A DNA stretch of 64,000 nucleotides. It comes from Neolewinella lacunae. GTDB lineage: Bacteria > Bacteroidota > Bacteroidia > Chitinophagales > Saprospiraceae. Below the pieces are notes generated by a model. That model saw only the letters and a program-made list of their open reading frames with translations, had not been told where the DNA came from and did not search any database. Location: assembly GCF_014349155.1 (NCBI RefSeq), contig NZ_JACSIT010000050.1:64501-128500 (forward strand), written 5' to 3'. Each line of letters opens with the position of its first letter. Positions within the stretch are counted from its first letter, which is position 1. The translations under genes were made by a program, and so were the position numbers. Positions 34,331 to 43,850 of this stretch are shown piece after piece.

Positions 34331-35944
34331 ATGTCCGTTCCTACTTTTTCTCCCTGGTATCCGCGCCTGTTCTTTGGGCTCCTGTTGCTGGTGGGTTTGT
34401 GGGTGGTGGACGACTATGGCATTAGCTGGGACGAAGCCATCCAGCGTCGGCACGGCCGGGTGTCCATTGATTACGCGGCGGAAAAGCTGGGGCTGCCCCC
34501 TCCGGCCCTGGAGCCCGATTGGCACCTGGAAGACTACCAGTGGGCGAATTACGGGATGCTCTACCAGCTGACGGCCAACCTACTGGAACTCCAGTTCGGC
34601 TGGCAAGACGACCCTTACCAGTACTACCGCCTGCGGCACTACCTCAATTTTTTCCTGTTCTGGCTGGCCTGTTATTTTTTCTACCGGACCCTGCGTCTGC
34701 GCTTCCCGGCGCGCGACTGGTATCCGTTGGTCGGTACGCTGGTGTTGGTATTGAGTCCGCGCATCTTTGCCCACGCTTTTTTCAATCCTAAAGACCACAT
34801 CCTGCTGGTCTTTTACCTCATCAACGTTTACACCCTGCTCCGTTTTCTGGACCGTCGGAGCTGGTCCAACCTGTTCTGGCATGCCCTGGCGACGGGGCTG
34901 GCGCTCAATACCCGCCTGCCCGCACTGATTGTGCCCCTCACTACCGTGCTGATTCTGAGCTGGGAGATGCTGCGGGAGCGGCCGTTTTCCCGGCAGAATT
35001 TGTGGTGGATCGGCGCTTATCTGCCGCTTTCGGTGGTCTTTCTGGTGCCTTTTTTCCCTTACTTGTGGGAGGATACTTTCCGGCGGCTCTGGGCGGCGTT
35101 CTCGGAGATGTCGGACTTTGCCTGGGAAGACTACGTCTGGCTTTTTGGCCAGCAGCTCTTTGCGCTCGACGTGCCGGCCTACTACATTCCGGCCTGGATC
35201 CTGATCACTACGCCCATCATTTATCTCCTTTTTCTGTTCGTGGGGGGCTACGCGGCGCTCCGCCGTACGGTGGGAGCCTTGAAGAAGGGGCGGTTGTGGC
35301 AGGATGGCCCGGGCTTACTGGATTTTGCGCAGCTGGGCTTGGCGGTGGGGCCCATTCTGGTGGTCATCTTGCTGGGTTCCACGCTGTACAACGGCTGGCG
35401 CCACCTGCATTTTGTGTACCCCAGCCTCGTCTTTCTCCTGATGGTGGGGGTGGAGTACGGCAGGCAACATTGGGCGCGGCCGCAGGTGCAAAGCTGGGTA
35501 CTGGGAGCAGGGATGGCCCTGACGGCCGTGCAGATGGTGTACGACCATCCGCACCAGCACGTCTACTTCAACGCCGCCATCCAGGGGGAGCCATTGAACG
35601 TGCGCTTCGACATGGATTACTGGGGCGTGGGCTTCCGCGACGCCTTTCTTCAGCTTGCCCGGCAGGTGCCGGAGGGGGAAGTCAGGCGCATCAAATGCGA
35701 AACCTGGCCGTGCAAGGACAACCTGCTGGCCCTCCCCCCGGAAGCCCGCAAAAAACTGGTGTGGGAAGACAAGTGGCACCTGGCGGACTACCTGGCTACG
35801 CACTTCATTTGGCCGGGGACGCGCTACTACGTCCGCGACCGGATAGACCACTACGCCTACCCCGCCGTGGAACTCCGCCCCAGTGGCAACCTCACCATTG
35901 GCATTTATAACCTCAAGGTGCCCGCGAAACCGCAGGAGGAGTAG
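34331..35944 (+). CDS. GT39/ArnT-like membrane glycosyltransferase
   Basis: 537 residues with about nine hydrophobic segments. The early DDYGISWDE is the acidic catalytic-type motif found at the first periplasmic loop of lipid-linked sugar transferases; the pattern is of the dolichyl-phosphate-mannose mannosyltransferase/ArnT group. It would transfer a sugar from a polyprenyl-phosphate carrier to a lipid or protein outside the membrane; the acceptor is unknown. It contains one motif copy in frame (WARPQV at 35472). Confidence 0.75.
   Translation: MSVPTFSPWYPRLFFGLLLLVGLWVVDDYGISWDEAIQRRHGRVSIDYAAEKLGLPPPALEPDWHLEDYQWANYGMLYQLTANLLELQFGWQDDPYQYYRLRHYLNFFLFWLACYFFYRTLRLRFPARDWYPLVGTLVLVLSPRIFAHAFFNPKDHILLVFYLINVYTLLRFLDRRSWSNLFWHALATGLALNTRLPALIVPLTTVLILSWEMLRERPFSRQNLWWIGAYLPLSVVFLVPFFPYLWEDTFRRLWAAFSEMSDFAWEDYVWLFGQQLFALDVPAYYIPAWILITTPIIYLLFLFVGGYAALRRTVGALKKGRLWQDGPGLLDFAQLGLAVGPILVVILLGSTLYNGWRHLHFVYPSLVFLLMVGVEYGRQHWARPQVQSWVLGAGMALTAVQMVYDHPHQHVYFNAAIQGEPLNVRFDMDYWGVGFRDAFLQLARQVPEGEVRRIKCETWPCKDNLLALPPEARKKLVWEDKWHLADYLATHFIWPGTRYYVRDRIDHYAYPAVELRPSGNLTIGIYNLKVPAKPQEE
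35472..35489 (+). repeat. dispersed bipartite motif, copy 8
   Basis: GGGCGC-GGC-CGCAGGTGC, exact. In frame in the GT39-like gene, coding for WARPQV. Confidence 0.7.
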
Positions 35945-36066
35945 CGGTGGCCGGACGCGGGCCTGGTGGTAGGCTGTCTAATTAGCTAGGCCGCAGCCGT
36001 ACTCAATTTGGCCCGTTCGTTGGGGGCTCAATTCCAGATCAACCGGGGAAGGCTCAAGCGCTTAAT

Positions 36067-36139
36067 AGGTCGAGACCCTCTGGGTCGTAGGAGAATACGC
36101 CACTGTGCTTAGTTGGATCGACCCTGAGGGTCTCAACCT
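36067..36139. repeat. long imperfect hairpin
   Basis: 21-base arms (AGGTCGAGACCCTCTGGGTCG at 36067-36087 is given here only as ending TCTGGGTCG; partner at 36119-36139) with 19 of 21 pairs and a 31-base loop. No T run. It could be a structured RNA, a transposon end pair or a MITE remnant. Confidence 0.5.
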
Positions 36140-36308
36140 AGGCAGGCCCCTAAAGCGCGTACGGGTTAAATCCCTTAGATTAGCCCCCCTAGGCCTAGTA
36201 GGACAGGCAGCTAGTCCTGTTCCTCCCAGGTCTAGCCAGCGCGGCGCTGACGTCGACTTAATGTAACGATACTCACTGGTTGGCCCACCAGCTCCTTATC
36301 CCCGCTCT

Positions 36309-36326
36309 GCACCTGCGGCCGCGCCC
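36309..36326 (-). repeat. dispersed bipartite motif, copy 9
   Basis: GGGCGC-GGC-CGCAGGTGC on the minus strand, exact, 36 bases before the amidohydrolase start. Confidence 0.7.
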
Positions 36327-36361
36327 CTTACCAATTCCGAAATAAAACCGACCTTAGGGCC

Positions 36362-37471
36362 ATGCAAAAAATCATGTTCCGCTCCCTGCCCCTGCTGGCC
36401 TTGCTTCTGGTGAGCAGCTTGGCGAATGGCCAACGCACCCCGATCGACTCCAGCCTGACCATCAGTTTTGAAGACTACGACCCGCCCAGCAGCCTGGTGG
36501 TTCCGGAGCACCCGCTGACGGCGGCCAGTATTCCCTTCGTAGACATCCACAGCCACCACTGGCGCATGGCCGAGCAGGACCTCGATAAGCTCATCCGCGA
36601 AATGGACAGCCTCAACATGCGCGTGGTCGTAAACCTCAGTGGCCGGGGCGGCGCGGCGCTGAAAGGCATGATGGACAACATCAATAAGCACGGTTACCAG
36701 GACCGCATCCTGTGCTTCACCAACATCAATATCCAGAGCATTGACGACCCGGACTTCCTCAGCGCTACGCTCGAACAGTTGCGTTACGACCACTCCATCG
36801 GGGCGCGGGGACTGAAGATTTACAAGTCGCAAGGCATGGACAACAAGGACAAAGCCGGCAACCGCATTGCCATCAATGACAAGCGCCTGCAGCCCATTTT
36901 TGCCCTCGCGGGCGAGTTCAAGTGGCCGGTGTTGATCCACTACGCCGACCCCAAACAATTCTGGCAACCCCACGATGCCAACAACGAGCGCTGGCTGGAG
37001 CTGAAACTCCGCCCCGGCCGCAAACGCGACGCCGATAACCCGGCCCCCTGGGAAACCATTGCCGCCGAGGCGCACGACCTCTTCGCCAGCAACCCCAACA
37101 CTACCTTCATCGCCGCCCACATGGCCTGGTTTGCCAATGACCTGGAATACCTCGGCACCTTCCTCGATAAATACCCCAACGTCAACGTCGAAATCGGGGC
37201 CGTCATCGCCGAACTCGGTCGCCAGCCCCGCGCCGCCCAACGCTTTTTTACGCGTTACCAGGACCGGGTGCTGTTTGGCAAAGACTCCTACGTGCCAGCC
37301 GAATACGCCACCTACTTTCGCGTGCTGGAGACGGACGACGAGTACTTCCCCTACTACAAGCGCTACCACGCCTTCTGGCGGATGTACGGCCTGGATTTGC
37401 CCAAGCCCATCCTGGAAAAACTCTACTACAAAAACGCCCAGCGTATCGTGCCGGGGCTGAAGATGGAGTAG
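36362..37471 (+). CDS. exported amidohydrolase (amidohydrolase_2 family)
   Basis: 369 residues with a signal peptide (FRSLPLLALLLVSSLANG). The metal-binding FVDIHSHH lies near residue 60, VLIHYADP near 194 and AAHMAWF near 253, and LFGKDSY near 305 supplies the late aspartate, the order of the TIM-barrel amidohydrolase_2 group. It is likely periplasmic or outer-membrane associated; its substrate (an amide, lactone or decarboxylation substrate) is not visible. Its 3' end abuts repeat copy C. Confidence 0.75.
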   Translation: MQKIMFRSLPLLALLLVSSLANGQRTPIDSSLTISFEDYDPPSSLVVPEHPLTAASIPFVDIHSHHWRMAEQDLDKLIREMDSLNMRVVVNLSGRGGAALKGMMDNINKHGYQDRILCFTNINIQSIDDPDFLSATLEQLRYDHSIGARGLKIYKSQGMDNKDKAGNRIAINDKRLQPIFALAGEFKWPVLIHYADPKQFWQPHDANNERWLELKLRPGRKRDADNPAPWETIAAEAHDLFASNPNTTFIAAHMAWFANDLEYLGTFLDKYPNVNVEIGAVIAELGRQPRAAQRFFTRYQDRVLFGKDSYVPAEYATYFRVLETDDEYFPYYKRYHAFWRMYGLDLPKPILEKLYYKNAQRIVPGLKME

Positions 37472-37640
37472 GTTGAGCCCTGGCAGTAATTATAGCTGGT
37501 TGGGGCTCAATGTTTTTTGGGAGATAGTTCGGTAGTTCGGTAGTTCGGTAGTTCTGTAGTTCGGTAGTTCGATAGTGGAAAATGCCTTGCTTGCGGACCA
37601 CAAAACCATTGGGAACTGACCACCTGAAAATCAGCGAATA
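37470..37640 (+). repeat. GTAGTTCGG-stem dispersed repeat, copy C
   Basis: Starts GGTTGAGCCC just after the amidohydrolase stop, carries about six GTAGTTCGG units in a row around 37525-37570 and ends CACAAAACCATTG then GCGAATA. It lacks the inverted partner block of copy A, so unit number and stem differ between copies. Confidence 0.7.
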
Positions 37641-37673
37641 TTTGCGTTGCCCCCTTCCCTGCTGAAATCAGGT

Positions 37674-38312
37674 TCAAATCTCTCCCTTGAGTTTCTTGCT
37701 TACCACCTCCATTTTGGAGTTGACGCGGAGCTTGCGGTAGATGTTTTTGATGTGGTCGCGGACGGTTTCGATGCTGATGTCGAGCCGTTCGCCGATTTCC
37801 CGGTAGCTGAGGTTATCGACCAGGCCCTGGACGATGTCGAGTTGGCGGGTGGTGAGTTCATCGGCCGGGTCGACGCTTTTTTTGCGTTGCTGGTTGTGGA
37901 AGGCAACGACCTGCCGGGCGATGCTGGGGCTCATGTAGGAGCCGCCGCGGTGGACGGTGTAGACGGCATCGCGGATGATGTTGGGGTTTATCCTTTTTTT
38001 GGAAATGTACCCTACGGCACCGGCCTGGAGGGCGCGGAAGATGTTATCGGAATCATCGGAATTGGTAAGCATGATGATGTCCAACTCCGGGAAGCGATCC
38101 AGCAGGCGGGGGATACCGACGATGCCATTCATGCCCGGCAGCATGATGTCGAGCAAGAGTGTGTTGAGGGGGTTACCGGCGGGGATGTTTTCCAGAAAGC
38201 GTTCGACGCTGGTGACGGCGAGTTCCACGCGGACGTCGCGCGAAGCTTCAAAACATTCTTCGATGCTGGCCAGCATGATGGGTTCGTCTTCGATAATACC
38301 GAGGTGGATCAT
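37674..38312 (-). CDS. LuxR/NarL-family response regulator, orphan
   Basis: 212 residues from the ATG at 38312 (MIHLGIIEDEP). Receiver domain with the phosphoryl-accepting aspartate in LLLDIMLPG near residue 54 and the conserved lysine in GYISKK near 104; C-terminal LuxR HTH (LSYREIGERLDISIETVRDHI) near residues 160-180. No histidine kinase is next to it, so its partner must be elsewhere. It converges with the amidohydrolase across repeat copy C. Confidence 0.92.
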   Translation of the reverse strand: MIHLGIIEDEPIMLASIEECFEASRDVRVELAVTSVERFLENIPAGNPLNTLLLDIMLPGMNGIVGIPRLLDRFPELDIIMLTNSDDSDNIFRALQAGAVGYISKKRINPNIIRDAVYTVHRGGSYMSPSIARQVVAFHNQQRKKSVDPADELTTRQLDIVQGLVDNLSYREIGERLDISIETVRDHIKNIYRKLRVNSKMEVVSKKLKGEI

Positions 38313-38532
38313 GGTTGGGGGGGATTGAAATGGGGAGTTGCGGCCCAAGTGCAACGCTCGTTGGCGGGCGGGCGTTCAAACGGCTTAAAGATGGCCATTT
38401 TATTCCGGTAAGAGCGGCCGCTTTCTCTAGCTGGGGGAAACCTGCTCCGTATCCCTGCTTCCCCTTTCGGGGCTTCTGGCCTTGCCGGCAGCCCTGCGTC
38501 ATTAGCCGCCCGCAACTCCTGCGGCAAAACCC

Positions 38533-38540
38533 TACCTTTA
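38533..38540 (+). promoter_or_regulatory. putative promoter of hldD
   Basis: TACCTTTA (one mismatch from TAnnTTTG), about 24 bases before the ATG at 38565. Confidence 0.4.
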
Positions 38541-38564
38541 CCCCCCAATCTATCGCCCAGCGCC

Positions 38565-39536
38565 ATGTACATCATTACCGGAGCCGCCGGATTCATCGGC
38601 AGCGCCCTGACCGCCCACCTCAACGAAAACGGGATAGAAGACCTGATTTTGGTGGACGACTTCTTACACTACCAGGATAAAACGCCAAATCTGGAGGGTA
38701 AAAAATTCCTCCGCAAGGTGGAGCGCGACGCCCTGTTTGCGGTGTGGGACGCGGAGCAGTGGCCTCTGCGCGGCGTTTTCCACCTGGGCGCCCGGACGGA
38801 TACGGCGCTGGAGGACACGGCCATTTTTGACCGCCTGAACCGCAGCTATTCTAAGGAAGTGTGGGAGCGTTGCACCCGCTTCGGCATTCCACTGGTGTAC
38901 GCCAGCAGCGGCGCCACCTACGGCCTGGGCGAACTGGGCTACGCAGACCGCCACGACATCGTCTCCCAACTTACGCCGCTGAACGAATACGGCCGCAGCA
39001 AAAACGATTTCGACGCCTGGGCGCTGGCCCAAACAAGTGCCCCACCCCACTGGTACGGGCTTAAGTTTTTCAACGTTTACGGCCCCAACGAGTACCACAA
39101 AGGCCGCATGGCCAGCGTCATCTGGCACACCTTCCGGCAGGTGAAAGCCAGCGGAAAAATGCAGTTGTTCCGCAGCCATCACCCCGGGATTGCCGACGGG
39201 CACCAAAGCCGCGACTTCATCTACGTCAAAGACCTCTGCCGCGTCAACCACTGGCTGCTAACGCAACTGCCCGAACCCAGCGGGCTGTACAATTTGGGCA
39301 CGGGGCAGGCCCGGACTTTCCTCGATCTGGCCACGGCTACTTTCGCCGCGATGGGCCACACGCCCGCCATCAGTTTCATCGATACGCCGGCCGATATCCG
39401 CGATAAATACCAGTACTTTACGGAGGCCGACATGGGAAAACTTCGCCGCGCGGGCTATACCGCCCCCTTTGCCAGTCTTGAAGAAGGGGTCGGGGAATAC
39501 GTGCGGGAATACCTTTTACCGGGGAATTACTGGTAA
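38565..39536 (+). CDS. hldD: ADP-L-glycero-D-manno-heptose-6-epimerase-like
   Basis: 323 residues. NAD-binding TGAAGFIGS at residues 5-13, YASSGATYG near 114, the YGRSK catalytic tyrosine/lysine motif near 140 and FFNVYGPNEYHKG near 168, which is typical of HldD/RfaD and separates it from GalE. It makes the heptose precursor for the inner core of lipopolysaccharide, in the cytoplasm. Confidence 0.88.
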   Translation: MYIITGAAGFIGSALTAHLNENGIEDLILVDDFLHYQDKTPNLEGKKFLRKVERDALFAVWDAEQWPLRGVFHLGARTDTALEDTAIFDRLNRSYSKEVWERCTRFGIPLVYASSGATYGLGELGYADRHDIVSQLTPLNEYGRSKNDFDAWALAQTSAPPHWYGLKFFNVYGPNEYHKGRMASVIWHTFRQVKASGKMQLFRSHHPGIADGHQSRDFIYVKDLCRVNHWLLTQLPEPSGLYNLGTGQARTFLDLATATFAAMGHTPAISFIDTPADIRDKYQYFTEADMGKLRRAGYTAPFASLEEGVGEYVREYLLPGNYW

Positions 39537-39551
39537 GCCTTCAGTATAACT

Positions 39552-39569
39552 GGGCGCAGTCGCAGGTGC
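39552..39569 (+). repeat. dispersed bipartite motif, copy 10
   Basis: GGGCGC-AGT-CGCAGGTGC, exact, in the intergenic space after hldD. Confidence 0.7.
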
Positions 39570-39669
39570 ATGCTCCCGGATATGAAGCAAGGGAAGTACC
39601 CCACCGAAGGTAGACACCTGGCACGGAGAGCCACCGCCGGGAGGCCTTGCTTTTTCGGCCCCGGCGAGG

Positions 39670-39677
39670 TAGCTTTG
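39670..39677 (+). promoter_or_regulatory. putative promoter of the DUF3703 gene
   Basis: TAGCTTTG, exact TAnnTTTG, about 50 bases before the ATG at 39728. Confidence 0.45.
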
Positions 39678-39727
39678 GTAGACTTTTAAACCGCCCGGCA
39701 TGGGCAAATACCCAGCTTCAAACAGTC

Positions 39728-40108
39728 ATGAAATTCTACACCCGCCTTCCGGAAAGCCTGCAACCCTTTTACCGGAAAGAACTGGAACAGTACCGCACGG
39801 CCTACGGGCAGGGGAGCTTACAAGTAGCCTGGAAGCACCTGGAAAGGGCCCACATCCTCGGCCAACGGTATCCCTTCGCGCATACTTTCGTCCATTGGAA
39901 AATGCTGCAATTCGGGTTCGGGATAAAAAGCGGGAAAGAGATTTTGGGGCAAATCCCCCGCTTGCTTTTCGGGGGCGTTAAATCTTTCGTGGGCACAGTG
40001 CCGATTGGTAATCCTGGAGGAGCGAACGTTCCCCCGCTTCAGCCCTTTCCCATTGAAAAAGAATTGCAGGATATTTTTGCCCAAGCGGGGGTTGGATTAG
40101 GAGCCTAG
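39728..40108 (+). CDS. DUF3703 family protein
   Basis: 126 residues from the ATG at 39728 ([15 protein letters not shown]). The [20 protein letters not shown] segment near residue 40 and the later [16 protein letters not shown] are characteristic of DUF3703, a small soluble family of unknown function. The longer open frame upstream is repeat-derived. Confidence 0.75.
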   Translation: MKFYTRLPESLQPFYRKELEQYRTAYGQGSLQVAWKHLERAHILGQRYPFAHTFVHWKMLQFGFGIKSGKEILGQIPRLLFGGVKSFVGTVPIGNPGGANVPPLQPFPIEKELQDIFAQAGVGLGA

Positions 40109-40196
40109 TGGTCGTTGGTGCTTACTTAATGAGCCTTTGCGTCGGCCCCACCGGAGGGTACGGGGTCTCGGCCGCACGCCTTTGCCCCGGCCTCCG

Positions 40197-40204
40197 TACC
40201 TTTG
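40197..40204 (+). promoter_or_regulatory. putative promoter of fbp
   Basis: TACCTTTG, exact TAnnTTTG, about 85 bases before the ATG at 40287. Confidence 0.5.
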
Positions 40205-40286
40205 GCGAGAAGCAGGCCGCCCCGCTAACGAGCGCATTTGGGTTGCCCGCCTCACCGACTCCCAAATTCCTCAATCACGGCGTAAC

Positions 40287-41297
40287 ATGGCGACACAGCG
40301 TACCCTCACCCTCGGCGAATTTCTTATCGGCCGGCCCGGCGACTTCGAATACGAAAATGCGGAACTCGGCCGCCTGCTCAACGCCATCCGCCTGGCCGGC
40401 AAGGTAGTGGGGCACGAAATCAACCGGGCCGGGCTGGTAGACATCACCGGCACCATGGGCACGACCAACGTGCAGGGCGAGGAACAAAAGAAGCTTGACG
40501 TCTTTGCCAACGAGGCCTTCATCAATACCCTGACCAACCGCGACATCGTCTGCGGCATCGTCTCCGAAGAAAACGATGCCCCCATTCACATCAGTGGGGC
40601 TGACAACCGCAACCGCAACAAGTACGTGGTGGTGATGGATCCTTTGGACGGCAGTTCCAATATCGACGTCAACATCACCGTCGGCACCATTTTCGGGATC
40701 TACCACCGGGTTTCGCCCATCGGTACGCCCGTTACGCTGGAGGATTTTCTCCAACCCGGCAATATGCAGGTAGCGGCGGGCTACATCGCCTACGGTACGT
40801 CTACCATCATGGTCTACACCACGGGCAACGGCGTCAATGGCTTCACGCTCAACCCTGCCATCGGCACCTACTACCTCTCCCACCCCAACATTCAAGTGCC
40901 GGAGACGGGCCGCATCTACAGCGTGAATGAGGGCGGCTACGTGCACTTCCCCGAGGGCGTCAAGCGCTACATTAAATACTGCCAGGCCGAGGAAGGGGAC
41001 CGCCCCTACACCAGCCGCTACGTAGGCAGCATGGTGGCTGATATCCACCGGACCTTATTGCAGGGCGGCATCTACATGTACCCCAAAAGCTCCGGACGGG
41101 AGGCGGGCAAGCTTCGCCTGCTCTACGAAAGCAACCCCGTGGCCTTTCTACTGGAACAAGCCGGTGGACGCGCGACGGATGGCTTCCAGCGCATTCTGGA
41201 CCTCAAGCCCACCGAAATTCACCAACGGACGCCTTTCTTCGGGGGCAGCGTTGAGATGGTGAAAAAGGCAGAGGCTTTCCTGGCGACCGAAGGATAG
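40287..41297 (+). CDS. fbp: fructose-1,6-bisphosphatase, class I
   Basis: 336 residues from the ATG at 40287 ([13 protein letters not shown]). The metal-binding [10 protein letters not shown] is near residue 113, GGIYMYP near 260 and the C-terminal [12 protein letters not shown] near 288, as in class I FBPase. It performs the committed step of gluconeogenesis. The 50 extra residues possible upstream have no FBPase character. Confidence 0.96.
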   Translation: MATQRTLTLGEFLIGRPGDFEYENAELGRLLNAIRLAGKVVGHEINRAGLVDITGTMGTTNVQGEEQKKLDVFANEAFINTLTNRDIVCGIVSEENDAPIHISGADNRNRNKYVVVMDPLDGSSNIDVNITVGTIFGIYHRVSPIGTPVTLEDFLQPGNMQVAAGYIAYGTSTIMVYTTGNGVNGFTLNPAIGTYYLSHPNIQVPETGRIYSVNEGGYVHFPEGVKRYIKYCQAEEGDRPYTSRYVGSMVADIHRTLLQGGIYMYPKSSGREAGKLRLLYESNPVAFLLEQAGGRATDGFQRILDLKPTEIHQRTPFFGGSVEMVKKAEAFLATEG

Positions 41298-41501
41298 ATT
41301 TAGCCGCCCCACCGGCCCGGCAGCACCCATAAAAAAAAACGCCGCCCCACCGTAGCAGAGCGGCTGAGAAAACCACTTAGAGAAAAAATATTTTTGCGTG
41401 ACAGCAACTGGCCGTGCCAGCGACCACGCTTGGGGCTATGGGTTGTTCCGGGGATTGATCAGAGATGGGTGGCAGGAAAGAGCAGGGAGATTGCCGTTGC
41501 C

Positions 41502-42296
41502 TCAGAGCCGTTCCAGTCCGAATTTCTCAACGATGTCCATCACCTTACCGGCCAGCTGCTTATCGCTGCTGTAGTTGGTTTTGGCCAGGGCGGCGATCCA
41601 CTGTTGGTAGTTGACGGATTCGTGGGCCAGCTGGGGATAGTGCTTGCGGATCAAGTCGCTGTGGGCCCGCCAGTTCATCCAGGCATTGTCGTAGTAGGTG
41701 TCGTCTCCAGCCAGGGCAAAGTGGTTGTTGCTGCGCTTGGCCTGGGGACTCTGTCCGGCGTCGCTGAAGAGGATGGCCAGGGCCATGCTCGCGGGGGCAG
41801 GAATGCTGTACTTCTCCTCTTCGCCCTTGGCAACTTTCTCAAAGCGGCCAATGTACTGCCGCACCGCCTGGGGATCAAGTGCTTCCACACTCCAGGAAGG
41901 CTGCACCGGGTGCGCACCGGCCTCGGCCAGTGGTAAAAGACTCATGGTATGCGCAGTTGATTTAGTGGCCGCCGCGCCATCGCCCCTGACCGCCATGTGC
42001 CGGCCCTGCGAGGTACCCATTGCCAGTCCTTCGCGGCCCACGCTGACGGTAAAGTCCACCTGCCGCTGGGTAAAGATGAACAAGGCCAAAGCCATCAACC
42101 CCAAGCGGAACCAGCTGAAGCGAAAACGCCCCAGCCAGGCCGGGGGAATGTATTCGGTACGGCCGGCCCGATGGCGCAGGGAAGTGAAGAGTTGCCCGAT
42201 CCGGATTCTGGCACGCCGCCAGAGAAGCGACCAATCGATGGTAAGTACCCGGTCATTGCCGCGCCGGGCGGCGGGTTTGGATTTTGTGGAGGACAT
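41502..42296 (-). CDS. exported glucosaminidase-like protein
   Basis: 264 residues from the ATG at 42296 (MSSTKSKPAARRGND); the longer frame to 42551 is not supported. One hydrophobic segment (LGLMALALFIFTQ) lies near residue 70, so it is membrane-anchored by its N terminus. The C-terminal part (QYIGRFEKVAKGEEEKYSIP, then PASMALAILFSDAGQSPQAK and NNHFALAG) has the pattern of the mannosyl-glycoprotein endo-beta-N-acetylglucosaminidase (lysozyme-like) family that cleaves peptidoglycan. It would trim the cell wall from the periplasmic side. Confidence 0.7.
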   Translation of the reverse strand: MSSTKSKPAARRGNDRVLTIDWSLLWRRARIRIGQLFTSLRHRAGRTEYIPPAWLGRFRFSWFRLGLMALALFIFTQRQVDFTVSVGREGLAMGTSQGRHMAVRGDGAAATKSTAHTMSLLPLAEAGAHPVQPSWSVEALDPQAVRQYIGRFEKVAKGEEEKYSIPAPASMALAILFSDAGQSPQAKRSNNHFALAGDDTYYDNAWMNWRAHSDLIRKHYPQLAHESVNYQQWIAALAKTNYSSDKQLAGKVMDIVEKFGLERL

Positions 42297-42360
42297 AGAC
42301 GTAACTTTTGCAACCAGCTGCCAGCAACGGCAGATGAAACAAAAGTAGGCATCTTTAAAA

Positions 42361-42382
42361 TTAAAAACAAGTTTTTGTTTTA
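42361..42382. promoter_or_regulatory. A/T palindrome upstream of the glucosaminidase gene
   Basis: An imperfect palindrome with left arm TAAAAACAA and right arm TTTGTTTTA, resembling the one at 24622-24642. Its position is 65 bases before the ATG. Confidence 0.3.
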
Positions 42383-42506
42383 TTTTTTTCTTCAAACATT
42401 TCTCGCCACGAGTCCTCGTGTAGGCCGGTGTCGTGCCGGTAAAACGGTATCCCGCACCAGCGACGGCATTGAGCCCCCCCCAACCGTAGCGAAGGTTAAG
42501 GAAGTC

Positions 42507-42553
42507 CACAAAAGACAATGGCCCCCGAACCACTACGGGTCCGGAGGCCATTG
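42507..42553 (-). terminator. terminator of the FAS1 gene
   Basis: Stem CAATGGCCTCCG/CGGGGGCCATTG (minus strand, one mismatch) followed by TCTTTTG, 29 bases after the stop codon. Confidence 0.8.
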
Positions 42554-42581
42554 TCTAATTTGGTTCAGCGCAAATTGCGGG

Positions 42582-43517
42582 CTAGAGGTTATTGGGAACC
42601 AGCACCTCGCTTACCACGTGGATTACGCCGTTGGTGGCTTGGACGTCGGTCAGGACGATGTCGATCTGGTTGCCGGAAGCGTCCGTAATCTGGGGTGGGC
42701 TGATGGAGTTTACCTGGAAGGTGGTACCAGCGTTAGCAGTGGTGACCGGACCAACCGCCAGCGTAGATGAACGGACATTGGCACCGGAAACTACGTGGTA
42801 GAGCAAAACCTTAGACAGCTGTTCCGTCGTAAGTCCGTCAACGGTGCTTTGAATGGCCGTAAACGCGCTGTTCAGCGGGGCGAAGACGGTGAAGGGGCCA
42901 TCCCCTTGCAGCACTGAGACCAGCCCGCCATCGGCCGCACCCAGCGCGCCGACCAGGCTGGTGAAGTTGCTGTTGGCCTGGGCGTGGCCTACAATATCCA
43001 GCGGCGTCAGCACCGTGTTGACCACGTGAATGACACCGTTGTTGGCGACAATGTTGGCCTGGGTAACGTTGCTGTTGCCATTGACTGTAACGTTGTTGCC
43101 CGTGCGCTCTACCAGCACGGAGAGCTGGGCGTTGCCCGGGCCCGTGGTGGCCGCCGTGGTGGCGTAGGTTTGTCCCTCCGCCAGGTCGGTGGACTGCAGC
43201 GCGGCACCACCGATGACGTGGTAAAGGAGCACTTCGCGCAGGTCAGCCTGGGAAATCGTGCTCAGGTTGATGCCCGCAGCGGTGAAGGCCGCGTTGGTGG
43301 GGGCAAAAACGGTGAAGGGACCAGTACCCGCCAGGGTAGCGTCCAGATCGGCCAGTTCGAGGGCTTCCAGCAGGATGGAGAACTGGGCGTCCCCGGCAAC
43401 TATCTGGGCAATGGTTTGCTCGGTCGTGGGGATGACGTTGTCGTCGTCGTCGTCACAGGCGGAAATGCCCAAAAAGGTGATGCAGACGAAGAGATAAAAG
43501 AATGGTTTTCGGAACAT
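42582..43517 (-). CDS. lipoprotein with two FAS1 (fasciclin) domains
   Basis: 311 residues. Signal peptide with lipobox (LGISACDD) and an aspartate run after the cysteine. The first FAS1 domain is about residues 36-165 (PFTVFAPTNAAFTA, then DLREVLLYHV), the second about 172-311 (PFTVFAPLNSAFTA, LSKVLLYHVV). FAS1 domains act in cell-surface adhesion. It is likely anchored in the outer or inner membrane; the aspartates after the cysteine are typical of Bacteroidota lipoproteins. It ends with a good terminator. Confidence 0.9.
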   Translation of the reverse strand: MFRKPFFYLFVCITFLGISACDDDDDNVIPTTEQTIAQIVAGDAQFSILLEALELADLDATLAGTGPFTVFAPTNAAFTAAGINLSTISQADLREVLLYHVIGGAALQSTDLAEGQTYATTAATTGPGNAQLSVLVERTGNNVTVNGNSNVTQANIVANNGVIHVVNTVLTPLDIVGHAQANSNFTSLVGALGAADGGLVSVLQGDGPFTVFAPLNSAFTAIQSTVDGLTTEQLSKVLLYHVVSGANVRSSTLAVGPVTTANAGTTFQVNSISPPQITDASGNQIDIVLTDVQATNGVIHVVSEVLVPNNL

Positions 43518-43850
43518 AATGAATGGTTTTAGTTGGTGAAGACTTCCGCCCTAACTCAAGTCCGTACCACTAGGTTGAACCCAAAAGCCTGCTAGGTCCG
43601 CAGCCTTGCCTACGACCGTTAAATGACCAAATCCTTACGTTTTATTTGCAACAAAGGGGCGCTCGAGCGGGGCTTTTAGCGGACAGTACCCGCACAAATC
43701 GACCAGCGCAGCAGAGACGTCCCCGTTGCGACAGAGCAAATATTCGTTGAAAAAAATTGGCCAAAACCATTCTGCGGCAGAGGGCCGCTGCCACTGAACC
43801 CGACGGAGCGTCTTGCTGAAAGTACTCCAAAAGCCAGGTCAATAGTGATT

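Larger units (their letters stand above)
35945..36361. other. intergenic region with a long hairpin and a motif copy
   Basis: 417 bases without a gene. It holds the 21-bp stem at 36067-36139, a smaller palindrome near 36200-36224, and motif copy 9 at 36309-36326. Confidence 0.6.

Noticed and set aside
37665-37682. GGTTCAAATC resembling a tRNA T-loop
   Set aside because: The flanking bases cannot form a T stem or acceptor stem.
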